Shown one piece after another: positions 27,088-35,545 of a DNA stretch of 64,000 bases. A model generated the notes under the pieces. The model saw nothing but the letters and a program-made list of their open reading frames with translations. It did not search any database and had not been told where the DNA came from. The position numbers were made by a program, and so were the translations under genes. Numbering within the stretch: position 1 is the stretch's first letter; every line of letters begins with the position of its first letter. The stretch covers positions 177,217-241,216 of the forward strand of contig QHVH01000013.1 of the NCBI GenBank assembly GCA_003222245.1. The letters are read 5' to 3'. This stretch comes from Blastocatellia bacterium AA13 (GTDB lineage Bacteria; Acidobacteriota; Blastocatellia; UBA7656).

Positions 27088-27197
27088 GTCGCACCGCAAA
27101 TGCGTTGAGTCCAGGGTAGCGTGTAGGTCGGCCATATCGAACGACGTCGCGGCGCTGATGGGGTCGCACCGCAAATGCGTTCAATCCAGGTAGCGTG
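27088..27197. repeat. two direct copies of a 35-bp sequence, 75 bp apart
   Basis: Positions 27088-27123 and 27163-27197 share GTCGCACCGCAAATGCGTT followed by two variable positions and TCCAGG-GTAGCGTG. Each copy contains the small hairpin CGCAAATGCG. They lie in the gene-free stretch between tRNA-His and the BON gene; function unknown. Confidence 0.7.
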
Positions 27198-27380
27198 AGT
27201 TAAGGCAAGCACCAATTCGCGCGATGGGCTGTCAAAGGCTCTTGCTAATTGTCAATGCGCAGTTCGATAAGCCCATTGTTTCCAACACTGGCCTGCTGCC
27301 GAAAGACGTCGAAAATAATTTTAGCCCGCTGCTAGAACCCAGCGCAGTCCGCCCAGCTCTGAAAGCGCCTCAAATCGAAT

Positions 27381-27420
27381 TTGGGTAGTGGTTCAGTTCA
27401 AACTGTAAACCACTACCCAA
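27381..27420. repeat. 40-bp near-perfect hairpin
   Basis: Arms TTGGGTAGTGGTT and AACCACTACCCAA (13 bp, perfect) enclose a smaller CAGTT/AACTG stem. There is no T-run on the correct side, so it is not a simple terminator. It may be an operator, a palindromic element end or a remnant. Confidence 0.6.
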
Positions 27421-27444
27421 AAAATTGCGCTTCGTTGATTCTTC

Positions 27445-27556
27445 AAACGCGGGCGGCGCGGATGCGGCGGACTCGTCCGAATGCAGGTATTTTCCGCACC
27501 TGAACCAGTATTAGAGCAATTCGGTTGGAGCCGCCGCATCCGTGCCGCCCGCGTTT
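27445..27556. repeat. 26-bp G+C-rich inverted repeat, 60-bp spacer
   Basis: The arms at 27445-27470 and 27531-27556 are complementary at 25 of 26 positions (AAACGCGGGCGGC-G/A-CGG at the outer end). The right arm ends just past the stop of the BON gene. It could form a very stable stem, act as a bidirectional terminator or be a small non-autonomous element; no target duplication is clear. Confidence 0.65.
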
Positions 27557-27561
27557 AACGT

Positions 27562-28233
27562 TCAGAAGTAGGGATCGATGACGAGGCGATCATGCACACT
27601 GTGAACACCGCGCGCATGGCTGACGGCCCCCAAAACCGCTCGTTTCTCCTCCCACGAATGAACGCGTCCCGATAGCGTGACGGCTCCGTCGTCGACGCCC
27701 ACTCTGATTCGCTCCGCTTCGCGTTCGGCTCGCCGCTCCAGCGCTTCCTGTATGACCTCAGCGATTCGGTCAGATCCGGCTCCAGGCATGCTCACGGTGA
27801 TCTTGTTGTAGACGCCGCGAACGCCGGACAATTGCCTTATCGCGCGCTCAGCATCTTCGACCTCCGTGAGATAATTCACTATGCCTTCGAGGGTCACCCA
27901 TCCCTCTGAAACCGTCGATCGAATCTTCTGATCGGGCGCCATTACGTCCCATTCCAGGGCCAAGCGAACCGCGTGAGCTATATCGCCATCGCTCCGGGCA
28001 AGACTGCCCGGCACTTTGACTTTAATGTCATTTACGACGTCGAGGACTCCGGTGACTCGATGGGCCGCTTCCTGCGCGGCAAGCTTTTGTGCATAGCCGC
28101 TGACTGTACCCGTCAGCATGACAAGACCATCACTGACCGTCACGCCAATCTCAGCTTCATTAACGCGCGAATCCCATCGGAGCTCTTCGATCACGTACTC
28201 TCTTAACTCAAGAGCTGTTTGTGATTTAATCAT
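27562..28233 (-). CDS. triple-BON-domain protein
   Basis: 223 residues made of three BON domains (about 4-72, 78-148, 155-223), each with the pattern 'I.V.V.dG.VtLsG.V....e...A...a..v.GV..V.n.i'. BON domains bind phospholipids or polysaccharide and occur in osmotic/periplasmic stress proteins such as OsmY. No clear signal peptide is present, so this form is probably cytoplasmic or membrane-associated. A sigma-54-type promoter lies 57-72 bases upstream. It lies near hsp20 and usp genes, consistent with stress response. Confidence 0.9.
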   Translation of the reverse strand: MIKSQTALELREYVIEELRWDSRVNEAEIGVTVSDGLVMLTGTVSGYAQKLAAQEAAHRVTGVLDVVNDIKVKVPGSLARSDGDIAHAVRLALEWDVMAPDQKIRSTVSEGWVTLEGIVNYLTEVEDAERAIRQLSGVRGVYNKITVSMPGAGSDRIAEVIQEALERRAEREAERIRVGVDDGAVTLSGRVHSWEEKRAVLGAVSHARGVHSVHDRLVIDPYF

Positions 28234-28289
28234 CTAAATGACCTCTCTAGATCTCTTCTTCTATTTCATCAATAGTCAATTCCATCTTC

Positions 28290-28305
28290 AGCAAAGGCTA
28301 TGCCC
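28290..28305 (-). promoter_or_regulatory. sigma-54-type promoter of the BON gene
   Basis: On the minus strand GGGCATAGCCTTTGCT matches the -24/-12 consensus except at the first base and one less conserved base. The predicted leader is about 45 bases. TTTTGCGAAATGAG lies just upstream (28315-28328) and resembles the sites before the 24.5-kb promoter. Confidence 0.6.
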
Positions 28306-28561
28306 GTTCTCGAGTTTTGCGAAATGAGTTATCTTTGAGTTGATTTCGTCGGATGACGTCCGCACAAGCTATGACTGATTGGCGAAAACTTCCGCACGCA
28401 TTGCGGAAAAGAACGCAGGGACGCCAGCCGATGAGTATTCACAACGATGGTCAATTCTCCCGCATCAGTCGCAAGGTAAAACCAAACCGCTCTCGATTCC
28501 GTGTGTTGCCCCCGCGCTGGAAGAAAAAAGCTATCTATTGTCGGAGAGAGGCGAATACAGC

Positions 28562-28577
28562 GGGTACATTGCTTGCG
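28562..28577 (+). promoter_or_regulatory. possible sigma-54-type promoter for hsp20
   Basis: GGGTACATTGCTTGCG keeps GG and GC at -24/-12 with correct spacing and TTGC at -12, but three consensus positions differ. The leader to hsp20 would be about 165 bases, which is long. Treat as tentative. Confidence 0.3.
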
Positions 28578-28752
28578 TTCCCCTTTGCGGGTGCGATTCC
28601 GAAGCGAAAGGAATTCGCAGCGAGAAGAGGGGGCGACAACAACTACGATTCGAGCGCCTCAACGTCGTCGCCTCCTCTTTTGAAAAAAAAGGGCCCGTTG
28701 TAACGAACCAGAAGTCATCGTTCTTTTCAACGTTCATAAGGGAGGTAGTAGC

Positions 28753-29229
28753 ATGGAAACCGGTACTGGACTTGCTCCAATTAAGACGTTTCGCGAGTTC
28801 GTAACCAATGATCCTTTTCGTGCTCTGCAGCAGAGATTCAATCGAATGTTCGGGGAAGGACCGCTCGCGTTTCCCGCGGGCGAGAATCTCTCCTTCGCGG
28901 CATGGTCACCGGCCTGCGACATTTTCGAGACGGCGGATGACATAGTAGTGAAGGCCGAGCTTCCCGGGATCAAGAAAGAGGACGTCAAACTGACCATCGA
29001 GAACAACGTTTTAACCCTTCGGGGCGAAAGAAAGTTCGAAGCGGAGACCAAGAAAGAGAACTATTACCGCGTCGAACAGAGCTATGGTGAGTTCTCGCGC
29101 AGCTTCACTCTACCGACCAGCGTCGATCTCAAAAACGTGAATGCGGAGTTCAAAGATGGCGTACTCAGCGTGAAACTTCCCAAGCGGGAAGAAGCAAAAC
29201 CGAAAGCCATCGAGGTGAATGTCAAGTAG
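28753..29229 (+). CDS. Hsp20/alpha-crystallin small heat-shock protein
   Basis: 158 residues. The alpha-crystallin domain runs from about 50 to 145 ([40 protein letters not shown] ... [15 protein letters not shown] ... GVLSVKLPK), the typical ATP-independent holdase that binds unfolded proteins. The ATG is preceded by AGGGAGG. A clear terminator follows. It lies between a BON gene and a universal-stress gene. Confidence 0.95.
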   Translation: METGTGLAPIKTFREFVTNDPFRALQQRFNRMFGEGPLAFPAGENLSFAAWSPACDIFETADDIVVKAELPGIKKEDVKLTIENNVLTLRGERKFEAETKKENYYRVEQSYGEFSRSFTLPTSVDLKNVNAEFKDGVLSVKLPKREEAKPKAIEVNVK

Positions 29230-29263
29230 TAGACTGTCTGCCTTGTGCTGGTAGTTCTCCATC

Positions 29264-29290
29264 GGGCCGCGGTTATCGCGGCCCATTTTT
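29264..29290 (+). terminator. rho-independent terminator after hsp20
   Basis: The stem GGGCCGCG/CGCGGCCC with loop GTTAT is followed by ATTTTT. Strong and well placed 35 bases after the stop. Confidence 0.85.
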
Positions 29291-29358
29291 CTAATCCGGT
29301 GCGAATGAACTCACTGCGAGCCGGGATGCGCTAAAATAGGAGCCAAGGGAGAGGCGTG

Positions 29359-30309
29359 ATGAGAGTATTGATCGGATATGACGGCTCGCAATGCGCGGAT
29401 TCGGCGATCGAGGGGCTTGCCAGAGCAGGGCTTCCCGACAACGCCGACGCCGCTATAGTGTCGGTAGCGGAATCCTGGCTGCCGCCGCCAGTGTCCAGCT
29501 ACGACATCGTGGGATCCGATGCCACTGCGCTACCTGATGCAACGGCGCGGCCTGCGTCGCTTGAAAAAGCGCGTCGATGGCAGATCGAAGCTGCACAGGC
29601 TGCGCGGATAATGGCTGAGGGAGCCGCTGAACGCGTCAAAACTGTCTTTCCTAACTGGCAGGTGAACGCCCACGGATGTTTCGGATCCCCTTCCACGGAA
29701 CTGATTTCGAAGGCCGAAGCGGGAGAGGCCGACTTAATTGTAGTTGGCTCCCACGGACGGTCGCTAATAGGAAGGCTCATCCTGGGCAGCGTGTCGACCC
29801 GCGTTCTTACCGAAGCCCGATGTTCGGTTCGAGTGGGCCGAGACAAATCGGAACCTGAAGGCGGACCGCCGAGAATCCTTGTTTGTATTGATGGATCGCC
29901 GGGTTCGTATGCGGCGGCAGCGTCGGCGGCAAACCGGCAATGGCCGGAGAAGACCGAAGCGAAGGTGCTAATCGTCCGCGATCCCATCACGCCTACCGCG
30001 GTCGGCTCGTTGCTTCCTCCGGTTACTCAATGGACGGCGGACTTTAATGACGAGCAAAAAGCTGAGGCGGAACAAACGATCGCACCCGCCATCGCTCGGC
30101 TTCAATCCGCCGGCCTTATCGTTCACGGAGTGACAAGAGCAGGCGATCCCAGATGGATCATCTTGAAAGAAGCTGAAGAGTGGAAAGCGGACTCGATCTT
30201 CGTCGGCGCTCGCGGGCTGAGCCGAATTGAAAGATTCTTGTTGGGCAGCGTATCGTCCGCGGTTGCGGCGCGTGCTCATTGCTCGGTCGAGGTTGTAAGA
30301 ACCGCTTAG
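29359..30309 (+). CDS. tandem universal stress protein (two UspA domains)
   Basis: 316 residues with two UspA domains. The first (about 1-165) starts [20 protein letters not shown] and ends with the ATP-binding loop [23 protein letters not shown]. The second (about 172-315) starts [18 protein letters not shown] and ends [21 protein letters not shown]. Both keep the G-x2-G-x9-G-S/T loop, so both probably bind ATP. The GTG three bases upstream is in frame, but the ATG fits AGGGAGAG spacing better. It converges on the ABC ATPase gene. Confidence 0.93.
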   Translation: MRVLIGYDGSQCADSAIEGLARAGLPDNADAAIVSVAESWLPPPVSSYDIVGSDATALPDATARPASLEKARRWQIEAAQAARIMAEGAAERVKTVFPNWQVNAHGCFGSPSTELISKAEAGEADLIVVGSHGRSLIGRLILGSVSTRVLTEARCSVRVGRDKSEPEGGPPRILVCIDGSPGSYAAAASAANRQWPEKTEAKVLIVRDPITPTAVGSLLPPVTQWTADFNDEQKAEAEQTIAPAIARLQSAGLIVHGVTRAGDPRWIILKEAEEWKADSIFVGARGLSRIERFLLGSVSSAVAARAHCSVEVVRTA

Positions 30310-30323
30310 TTCGACGTTGGTGC

Positions 30324-31232
30324 TCAGAGCTTCCAGTGTCTCTCCTTGCTCCACGGATCGCGAATCTCGATGTCCTCTTCGCGGACCGTGCTTTTTGGAT
30401 GCGTCAATTCGGCGACTTCCGGCTTCTGACTCGACTCGAAATCTTCCACTGAACCTGTGAACGCGATTCTGCCCTCATGAAGTACAATAACTCCGGTGTT
30501 GGGTCGATCCTTCCCTTCGACCTTCGATATCGTAACCTCGCCCGATCCTTTTCTCTCGGCTCGACGATAGGCCGCATATGGAATCTGGTGTAGCTCCTTG
30601 GTTACAAACAACGAGGAGCCTCCATTGATGTCACGAGCCCGGATTATCAGATCAAGCACCTGTCTCGAGTTAATCGGGTCGAGTCCGGAAGTCGGTTCAT
30701 CGAACAACATTATTGAAGGACAGCCCGCCAGGGCCCTTGCCAGCTCCAGTCGCCTCCGCATTCCTATTGACAACTCCTCCGGCAGCTTCTCCAGATCGTT
30801 CTCGAGGCCCACAAACGTGAGGATCTCTCGCACAGCCCGATCGACTTCGGCTTCGGGCAATTCGTGCTCCACGAGGCGGTATGCGGCATTGTCGTATGTC
30901 GACATCCCCGTAAACAAAGCGTCCTCCTGAAAGACGAGACCCATGTCCCTGCTCCTGATGGCAAGGAGCTCGGTTTCATCAAGACCGCTGATATCGCGTC
31001 CGTTAACGAGAATTCGGCCCCTTGATGGATGCATCAGCCCGATGGCCAGGTGCAATAACACCGATTTTCCAGAACCGGCGGCGCCCGTAATGAATACCAT
31101 CTGGCCTCGTTGCAGCTTGAATGTTATGTCCTGAAGCGCGGGCGAATCGTCGAAAAACATCGATACGTGTTCGAATTCAAGAGCGTGCGGATCAGGAGCG
31201 CTTTCTCGTTCGGCCGGCTGGTCAGAAGCCAT
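30324..31232 (-). CDS. Mla-type ABC transporter ATP-binding subunit, orphan, with unusual motifs
   Basis: 302 residues from the ATG at 31232, which has GGAGG 8 bases before it (the frame is open 10 codons further). Walker A GAAGSGKS, Q-loop LVFQEDALFTGMSTYDNAAYRL, Walker B IMLFDEPTSGLD. The signature reads LSIGMRRR instead of LSGGM, and the H-loop reads VTKEL where THDL/THEL is normal. The overall pattern resembles MlaF-type ATPases for lipid transport. No permease or MCE-domain gene is adjacent. Reduced ATPase activity is possible. Confidence 0.82.
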   Translation of the reverse strand: MASDQPAERESAPDPHALEFEHVSMFFDDSPALQDITFKLQRGQMVFITGAAGSGKSVLLHLAIGLMHPSRGRILVNGRDISGLDETELLAIRSRDMGLVFQEDALFTGMSTYDNAAYRLVEHELPEAEVDRAVREILTFVGLENDLEKLPEELSIGMRRRLELARALAGCPSIMLFDEPTSGLDPINSRQVLDLIIRARDINGGSSLFVTKELHQIPYAAYRRAERKGSGEVTISKVEGKDRPNTGVIVLHEGRIAFTGSVEDFESSQKPEVAELTHPKSTVREEDIEIRDPWSKERHWKL

Positions 31233-31333
31233 CACAGTTACCTCCATGCCATGTGTGAGCAAAAGGCGTGCTTAAGTGAATCTATACCGGTGCGAAGCTC
31301 CGAAAGGCCCCGGTTATGGAGGCAGCGGCAGGT

Positions 31334-31798
31334 CTATTGGGCCGAAGCCCTGGCCTTCTCCTCTTTCTGACACTTTGCGCAAGCGCCGAATATGCGATGG
31401 CTGTGGTGAAAAGGCTTGAACCGGTATTGACGGGCGATCTCCTCCTGCATTCTCTCGATCTCTTCGCTATAGAACTCGATCAAGGCGCCGCATTGAGTGC
31501 AGATCAGGTGATCGTGATGGCTGTGCTTATAGTGATGCTCGTACAATGTCCGGCCATCGTAGGACTCAAGCTCTCTGGCCAGACCGCATTCTTTCAGGAG
31601 TTTCAGCGTGCGGTACACCGTCGTGAATCCGACTGCGGGGTCTTTTGCTCTCACGAGAGCGTAGAGCTCTTCGCTCGAGACATGACCTTCGGTATCGAGA
31701 AAAACATCCAGAATTGCGTCCCGCTGAGCGGTGCGCTTCAGGCGGGTCCGCTTGAGGTGCTCGTGAAAAACCTCGGTTTCTTCTCGCTTTTTCGGCAT
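31334..31798 (-). CDS. fur: Fur-family metalloregulator
   Basis: 154 residues. The N-terminal winged helix ([31 protein letters not shown] ... [12 protein letters not shown]) and C-terminal metal domain with [17 protein letters not shown] and a second CAKC pair, which suggest a structural zinc site. It represses or activates genes in response to Fe, Zn or peroxide; the subtype (Fur, Zur or PerR) cannot be set. It stands alone, divergent from the proline dehydrogenase gene. Confidence 0.92.
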   Translation of the reverse strand: MPKKREETEVFHEHLKRTRLKRTAQRDAILDVFLDTEGHVSSEELYALVRAKDPAVGFTTVYRTLKLLKECGLARELESYDGRTLYEHHYKHSHHDHLICTQCGALIEFYSEEIERMQEEIARQYRFKPFHHSHRIFGACAKCQKEEKARASAQ

Positions 31799-32025
31799 TG
31801 AGTATATCCGTCTGCGTACCGCTCAGACCGGTTTGCTGCTTAACAGGACTATAGGACCCATGTTTCTCGAATGGCAAGCGTGACAATCTGACGCGATCGC
31901 AAATCTTCGCGCGTTATAGAGGTTGCTTCGCTCAAAACTATTCGTCTATTCTGCTACGTCGCGAGCACGGTTATGTGTTAGAGCGATTCTGGTTTTTGAC
32001 CCGCTGCTTCATCTGACTACTACAA

Positions 32026-32940
32026 ATGCTCACCAGAAATCTTCTCCTTTATTTATCCGAGAGCCGGCGATTCAAATCCTTCCTCACGCGATTCAAAGCG
32101 TTCAACAATGTGACAAAGAGATTTGTCGCGGGAGAGCAGATCTCCGATGCCGCCGAAGCGATACGTCAGTTGAACGGCAAAGGAATCACGGCGTCGTTCG
32201 ACCATCTCGGCGAGTCGATTAAATCGGAGGCGGAGACACGCGATGAAGTAAACGAGTATCTTCGCGTGCTTGAAGCCATAGACAAACACGGGCTTGACTC
32301 CAACGTCTCCGTAAAGCTAACCCAGCTCGGCCTCGATATAGATCCCGATCTCTGCATCGAGAACGCAAGGAAGATAGTCGAGCGGGCTGCGATCAGTAAT
32401 AACTTCGTGCGTATCGACATGGAAGACTCGACCAAAACCGAAGCCACGATACATGTTTTCGAACGGCTTCGAAGAGAGATGGACAATGTCGGTATAGTCA
32501 TTCAGTCATATCTCTACCGCAGCGCGAAGGATGTCGAGCGCCTGCTCGAGATGGGGGCCCGGATTCGCTTGTGTAAAGGCGCATATAGCGAGCCCGCGAC
32601 CGTAGCGTATCCCCGCAAGGCCGATGTAGATGCCAATTATGTGGAATTGATGCAGACGCTTCTCGACTCGGAAATTTATCATGGTATAGCCACTCACGAT
32701 GAAGCGATGATCGCCGCGACTAAGAGCTATGCCGGCAAGCGCGGAATTTCCACGGATCGATTCGAATTCCAGATGTTGTTCGGCATTCGCAGAGACCTTC
32801 AGGAGAAACTGATCAAGGAAGGCTACCGAGTACGAGTTTACGTTCCATACGGACGATTCTGGTATCCGTACTTTATGAGGCGGCTCGCCGAACGCCCGGC
32901 AAACATCGGATTCGTGCTCCGGAATATGATCAAGGGTTAG
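32026..32940 (+). CDS. proline dehydrogenase
   Basis: 304-residue monofunctional FAD-dependent enzyme that oxidises proline to pyrroline-5-carboxylate. Barrel motifs are present: VSVKLTQLGLDID, VRIDMEDSTKT, IRLCKGAYSEP, IATHDEAMI, FEFQMLFGIRRDLQ and the substrate-binding YGRFWYPYFMRRLAERPAN. Length agrees with the short bacterial form. No P5C dehydrogenase gene is adjacent. A decayed integrase follows. Confidence 0.94.
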   Translation: MLTRNLLLYLSESRRFKSFLTRFKAFNNVTKRFVAGEQISDAAEAIRQLNGKGITASFDHLGESIKSEAETRDEVNEYLRVLEAIDKHGLDSNVSVKLTQLGLDIDPDLCIENARKIVERAAISNNFVRIDMEDSTKTEATIHVFERLRREMDNVGIVIQSYLYRSAKDVERLLEMGARIRLCKGAYSEPATVAYPRKADVDANYVELMQTLLDSEIYHGIATHDEAMIAATKSYAGKRGISTDRFEFQMLFGIRRDLQEKLIKEGYRVRVYVPYGRFWYPYFMRRLAERPANIGFVLRNMIKG

Positions 32941-33059
32941 TTAGATTCCATGAATGGCCGCCGCCCAACCACGCGCTGGAGCCGTCGGCGCTGTTGATCT
33001 ATGAGGGCCGCGGCTCAGCGCGAGACGTTAGACAGATGAGCCGGGGGGGGGTGGGAGAA

Positions 33060-33629
33060 GGAAACGGTAGAATCATCTACCTCACAGTGCCACAAATAGA
33101 CCGCGAGCTTGAAGCTGCTAAACAGGATCAAAATCCGCACGTTTACTCTCTCATCAGGATCGCATTTGGCGACGGCCATGATAACCATGGAAGTTCTGAG
33201 CACGAGGCGCGAGCACGTTGATGTTGAGAGGAGGACTATCTACATACCGCATGCGAAGGCCGGCGCGCGCGAGCAGCCGATGACCGGCGAGCCTGCCGAG
33301 TTCCTCGAAGAGTACATGAAAACATTGCCGCGAGGAACGGAGTGGCTCTTCCATCGGAAGGCTCTCGGAGCGGCCATACCGTGGATATTGCAAAGCCCTT
33401 CCGGCGCGTCGTGAAAAACGCGGGCCTCAATTCATCTGAGGTTGTTCGGCATACTCTCAGGCACACAGCAATCACTCACTTGGTACAAGCCGGAGTCGAC
33501 CTGCCTACCGTTAAGAGAATATCCGGCCATAAGACGCTGATGATGGTCGAACGCTATGCACACCAGAACGGTCCTCATATTCAGACGGCAATGGACAAGC
33601 TCAGCAAGGGGTATAGAAGCAGCGCGTAG
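33060..33629 (+). pseudogene. decayed tyrosine recombinase/phage-type integrase
   Basis: The protein is readable in three pieces: IIYLTVPQIDRELEAAKQDQNPHVYSLIRIA, then after a shift near 33160 STRREHVDVERRTIYIPHAKAGAREQPMTG, then after a shift near 33360 KPFRRVVKNAGLNSS, RHTLRHTAITHLVQAGVDL and the box with catalytic Tyr (VERYAHQNG). The first catalytic Arg region is lost at the first shift, and no N-terminal domain is seen. It marks an old integration event at the left side of the accessory island. Confidence 0.85.
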
Positions 33630-33899
33630 CCCCCTCTTTAATTGTAGAGATGCGTAGGACAGCGAAGGAGCTACGTCAGCTCTGTTCAGAGATCCATTCC
33701 TGACATCTAATGAGCTCGCAATGTTCTTCGCCTTCTTTACTCATTTCCCTCGCAGCGCCAGATGTTGATCGAGGCTCATGGTCCTAATCACCTTATTCAG
33801 AACGTTCAGTCGAGGCAGATAGGTATTGAGGATTGCAATGAAGCGACCTAAACAATGTTAAACCTCAGCGAATTCTACTGGAGGATAGATAAAATTCTT

Positions 33900-33950
33900 G
33901 ACGGCCGGACGTGTCTGACGGCCGGACCTGTCTGACGGCCGGACCTTGCT
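33900..33950. repeat. three tandem copies of a 17-bp unit
   Basis: GACGGCCGGACNTGTCT occurs three times in direct tandem (33900-33916, 33917-33933 and a slightly changed third at 33934-33950). It sits about 85 bases before the ATG of the membrane NDT-like gene, so it may be an operator or simply a short tandem repeat. Confidence 0.75.
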
Positions 33951-34033
33951 CCTGAAACGCAAAAACGATAGCCTGTCGAACGGAAGATTACGCGTCGTTG
34001 AACCAGCTAGAGTTTTTATTCTCTCACCTCAAG

Positions 34034-35545
34034 ATGAGTACTCGCACAAAGACATTATCAAAACTGTCAACGCTCGACGCTGCGAAAGCGATATATTTCA
34101 TCATTGTGGCACTCGCAATTCGGGAATCATTACCTCTTCTTTCACCCGTAACAGAGATTGAGAATTATGAAGCGACAAAGTACTGGACTCAGATAATCCT
34201 TGGACTCGGTTTTGTCTTGACGGCGCTGCGGTTCAGTCATGGAATCGCCATGTTGTACGGCTACGAGAAAGAGCGTGTCGAACAGTCGACTCTTCCATCA
34301 CCTAGACGAGTCCTCCTTTTCTCGCTCTTCCTGATAAGTCTTGGGATGCTCTTCTTTCTGATGGCGCACAATCTTGCTTCCCACAGGCGCACATTCAGCG
34401 GCCTCGCGGTTCTGATGTTCCTTACCGACCTAGCATATATCTGCGCATCGGGAGTTATTCGAAGGCCTTGGCGTTTGATTGGTCGTAGCCATAACACCAT
34501 TCCAGGTTTTCCAAGCCGAGCGGCACTTCAATGGATCTGGAGCGATCTCGTTCTCATCGCGATATGCGCCAGCTTTCTGTGTTTTGATGGTAATTGGACG
34601 AGCCTCGCACTTGGATCTGTTTTGATCATCGCTTCCGTCCTTGACTACAGCTGGAATCGCAGATTCTACTTCGGCGGGAGTCACGATAAGAGAGACTATC
34701 AGCTCATTTTCATCGCTAGCCCAGTGTTGATGGGAGGATGCGACGATAGTGAGGACACTGTAAAGAACCTGTCGGCAAATACACGCAGAACCCAGGAGTA
34801 CTGCAAGAGGATGATGATAGAGTCACGACGTGTCCCACTTGCATATAATGCCTTTGCAACTTACTTCATAGATTACACCACGAGCGCCGGTAAGACAGTG
34901 GGCTACGAATGCGCAGCCGCATACATCAACGCCTGCGACGCAATGTATCTATATCTACCGTTTGACACCGAGAAGAAGAGGCTCTTTTCCCGCCGCACGA
35001 AGGGCGTCCCTGATATTGATAATTTGAAGAAATACTCAAAAGGAATGCCAGAGCTGGTTGAAGAAGCCAAGAAACTCGGGTTAGACATTCGCTATCGTAA
35101 GCACATGGAATTCCGGGAAATTCCTGGCCACTCAGACTTGTGGCCTACTGGTTTTCCGGCATCCGTCGCTAATTATCCGGGCTTCGATTATGCTCTAATC
35201 CGAAAACGAGTTTACGTCTGCTCATATCTTCGAGGACTTGAGTTCGATTCGTTATCAATAGATAAAAAGCGGTCCCGTCCGTGTGATAACATCAGATCTT
35301 CACTTTGGTATTGCGCGCAGCTGGTCGGTGCCGCACCTGAATGCGAAAAGAAGAAGCTCGCTCCATTTGCGCCGCAGGCATTCTACCCGTACTTCTGGAA
35401 TATACTTGATACCAATTTCGAAAAGAACGCTGAGTGGGAGCAATGGTTTGAACAAGCTCTACACCTCGTTAAGGCTGCGATGCGGTATTCTTCTACGTAC
35501 CAGAAGGTCTTCCCGACAGGAGTTCGATGTCGGACGGAATGCTAG
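34034..35545 (+). CDS. membrane protein with two NDT-like (DUF4406/DUF7768-type) domains, 5' part of a frameshifted gene
   Basis: 503 residues from the ATG at 34034 (open from 33998). Residues about 20-215 contain six hydrophobic segments. After a short linker comes a Rossmann-like domain beginning YQLIFIASPVLMGGCDD and ending AAAYINACDAMYLYLPF, then a second beginning KRVYVCSYLRG and containing APFAPQAFYPYFW. The pattern resembles DUF4406/DUF7768-type members of the nucleoside 2-deoxyribosyltransferase fold. The end of the second domain continues in the next frame: from 35473 the other frame reads GCDAVFFYVPEG and SDGMLEIRSLAESIGLEIEY. So this stop is probably due to a one-base shift near 35470-35478. 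Confidence 0.7.
   Translation: MSTRTKTLSKLSTLDAAKAIYFIIVALAIRESLPLLSPVTEIENYEATKYWTQIILGLGFVLTALRFSHGIAMLYGYEKERVEQSTLPSPRRVLLFSLFLISLGMLFFLMAHNLASHRRTFSGLAVLMFLTDLAYICASGVIRRPWRLIGRSHNTIPGFPSRAALQWIWSDLVLIAICASFLCFDGNWTSLALGSVLIIASVLDYSWNRRFYFGGSHDKRDYQLIFIASPVLMGGCDDSEDTVKNLSANTRRTQEYCKRMMIESRRVPLAYNAFATYFIDYTTSAGKTVGYECAAAYINACDAMYLYLPFDTEKKRLFSRRTKGVPDIDNLKKYSKGMPELVEEAKKLGLDIRYRKHMEFREIPGHSDLWPTGFPASVANYPGFDYALIRKRVYVCSYLRGLEFDSLSIDKKRSRPCDNIRSSLWYCAQLVGAAPECEKKKLAPFAPQAFYPYFWNILDTNFEKNAEWEQWFEQALHLVKAAMRYSSTYQKVFPTGVRCRTEC

Noticed and set aside
27088..27197. CRISPR array
   Set aside because: Only two imperfect copies, no regular spacer series and no cas gene in the window.
28353..28804. 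Open frames of 116 and 141 codons upstream of and into hsp20
   Set aside because: Low-complexity, basic composition, no domain, overlap with the hsp20 start and probable promoter; most likely non-coding leader.
31258..31273. Sigma-54-type promoter before the Mla-type ATPase gene (AAGCACGCCTTTTGCT)
   Set aside because: The first G of the invariant -24 GG is A, and the leader would leave almost no room before the ribosome site.
35468..35480. Classical programmed -1 slippery site at the NDT-gene frameshift
   Set aside because: GTTAAGGCTGC has no X-XXY-YYZ heptamer and I see no clear downstream pseudoknot; mutation or sequencing error is at least as likely.
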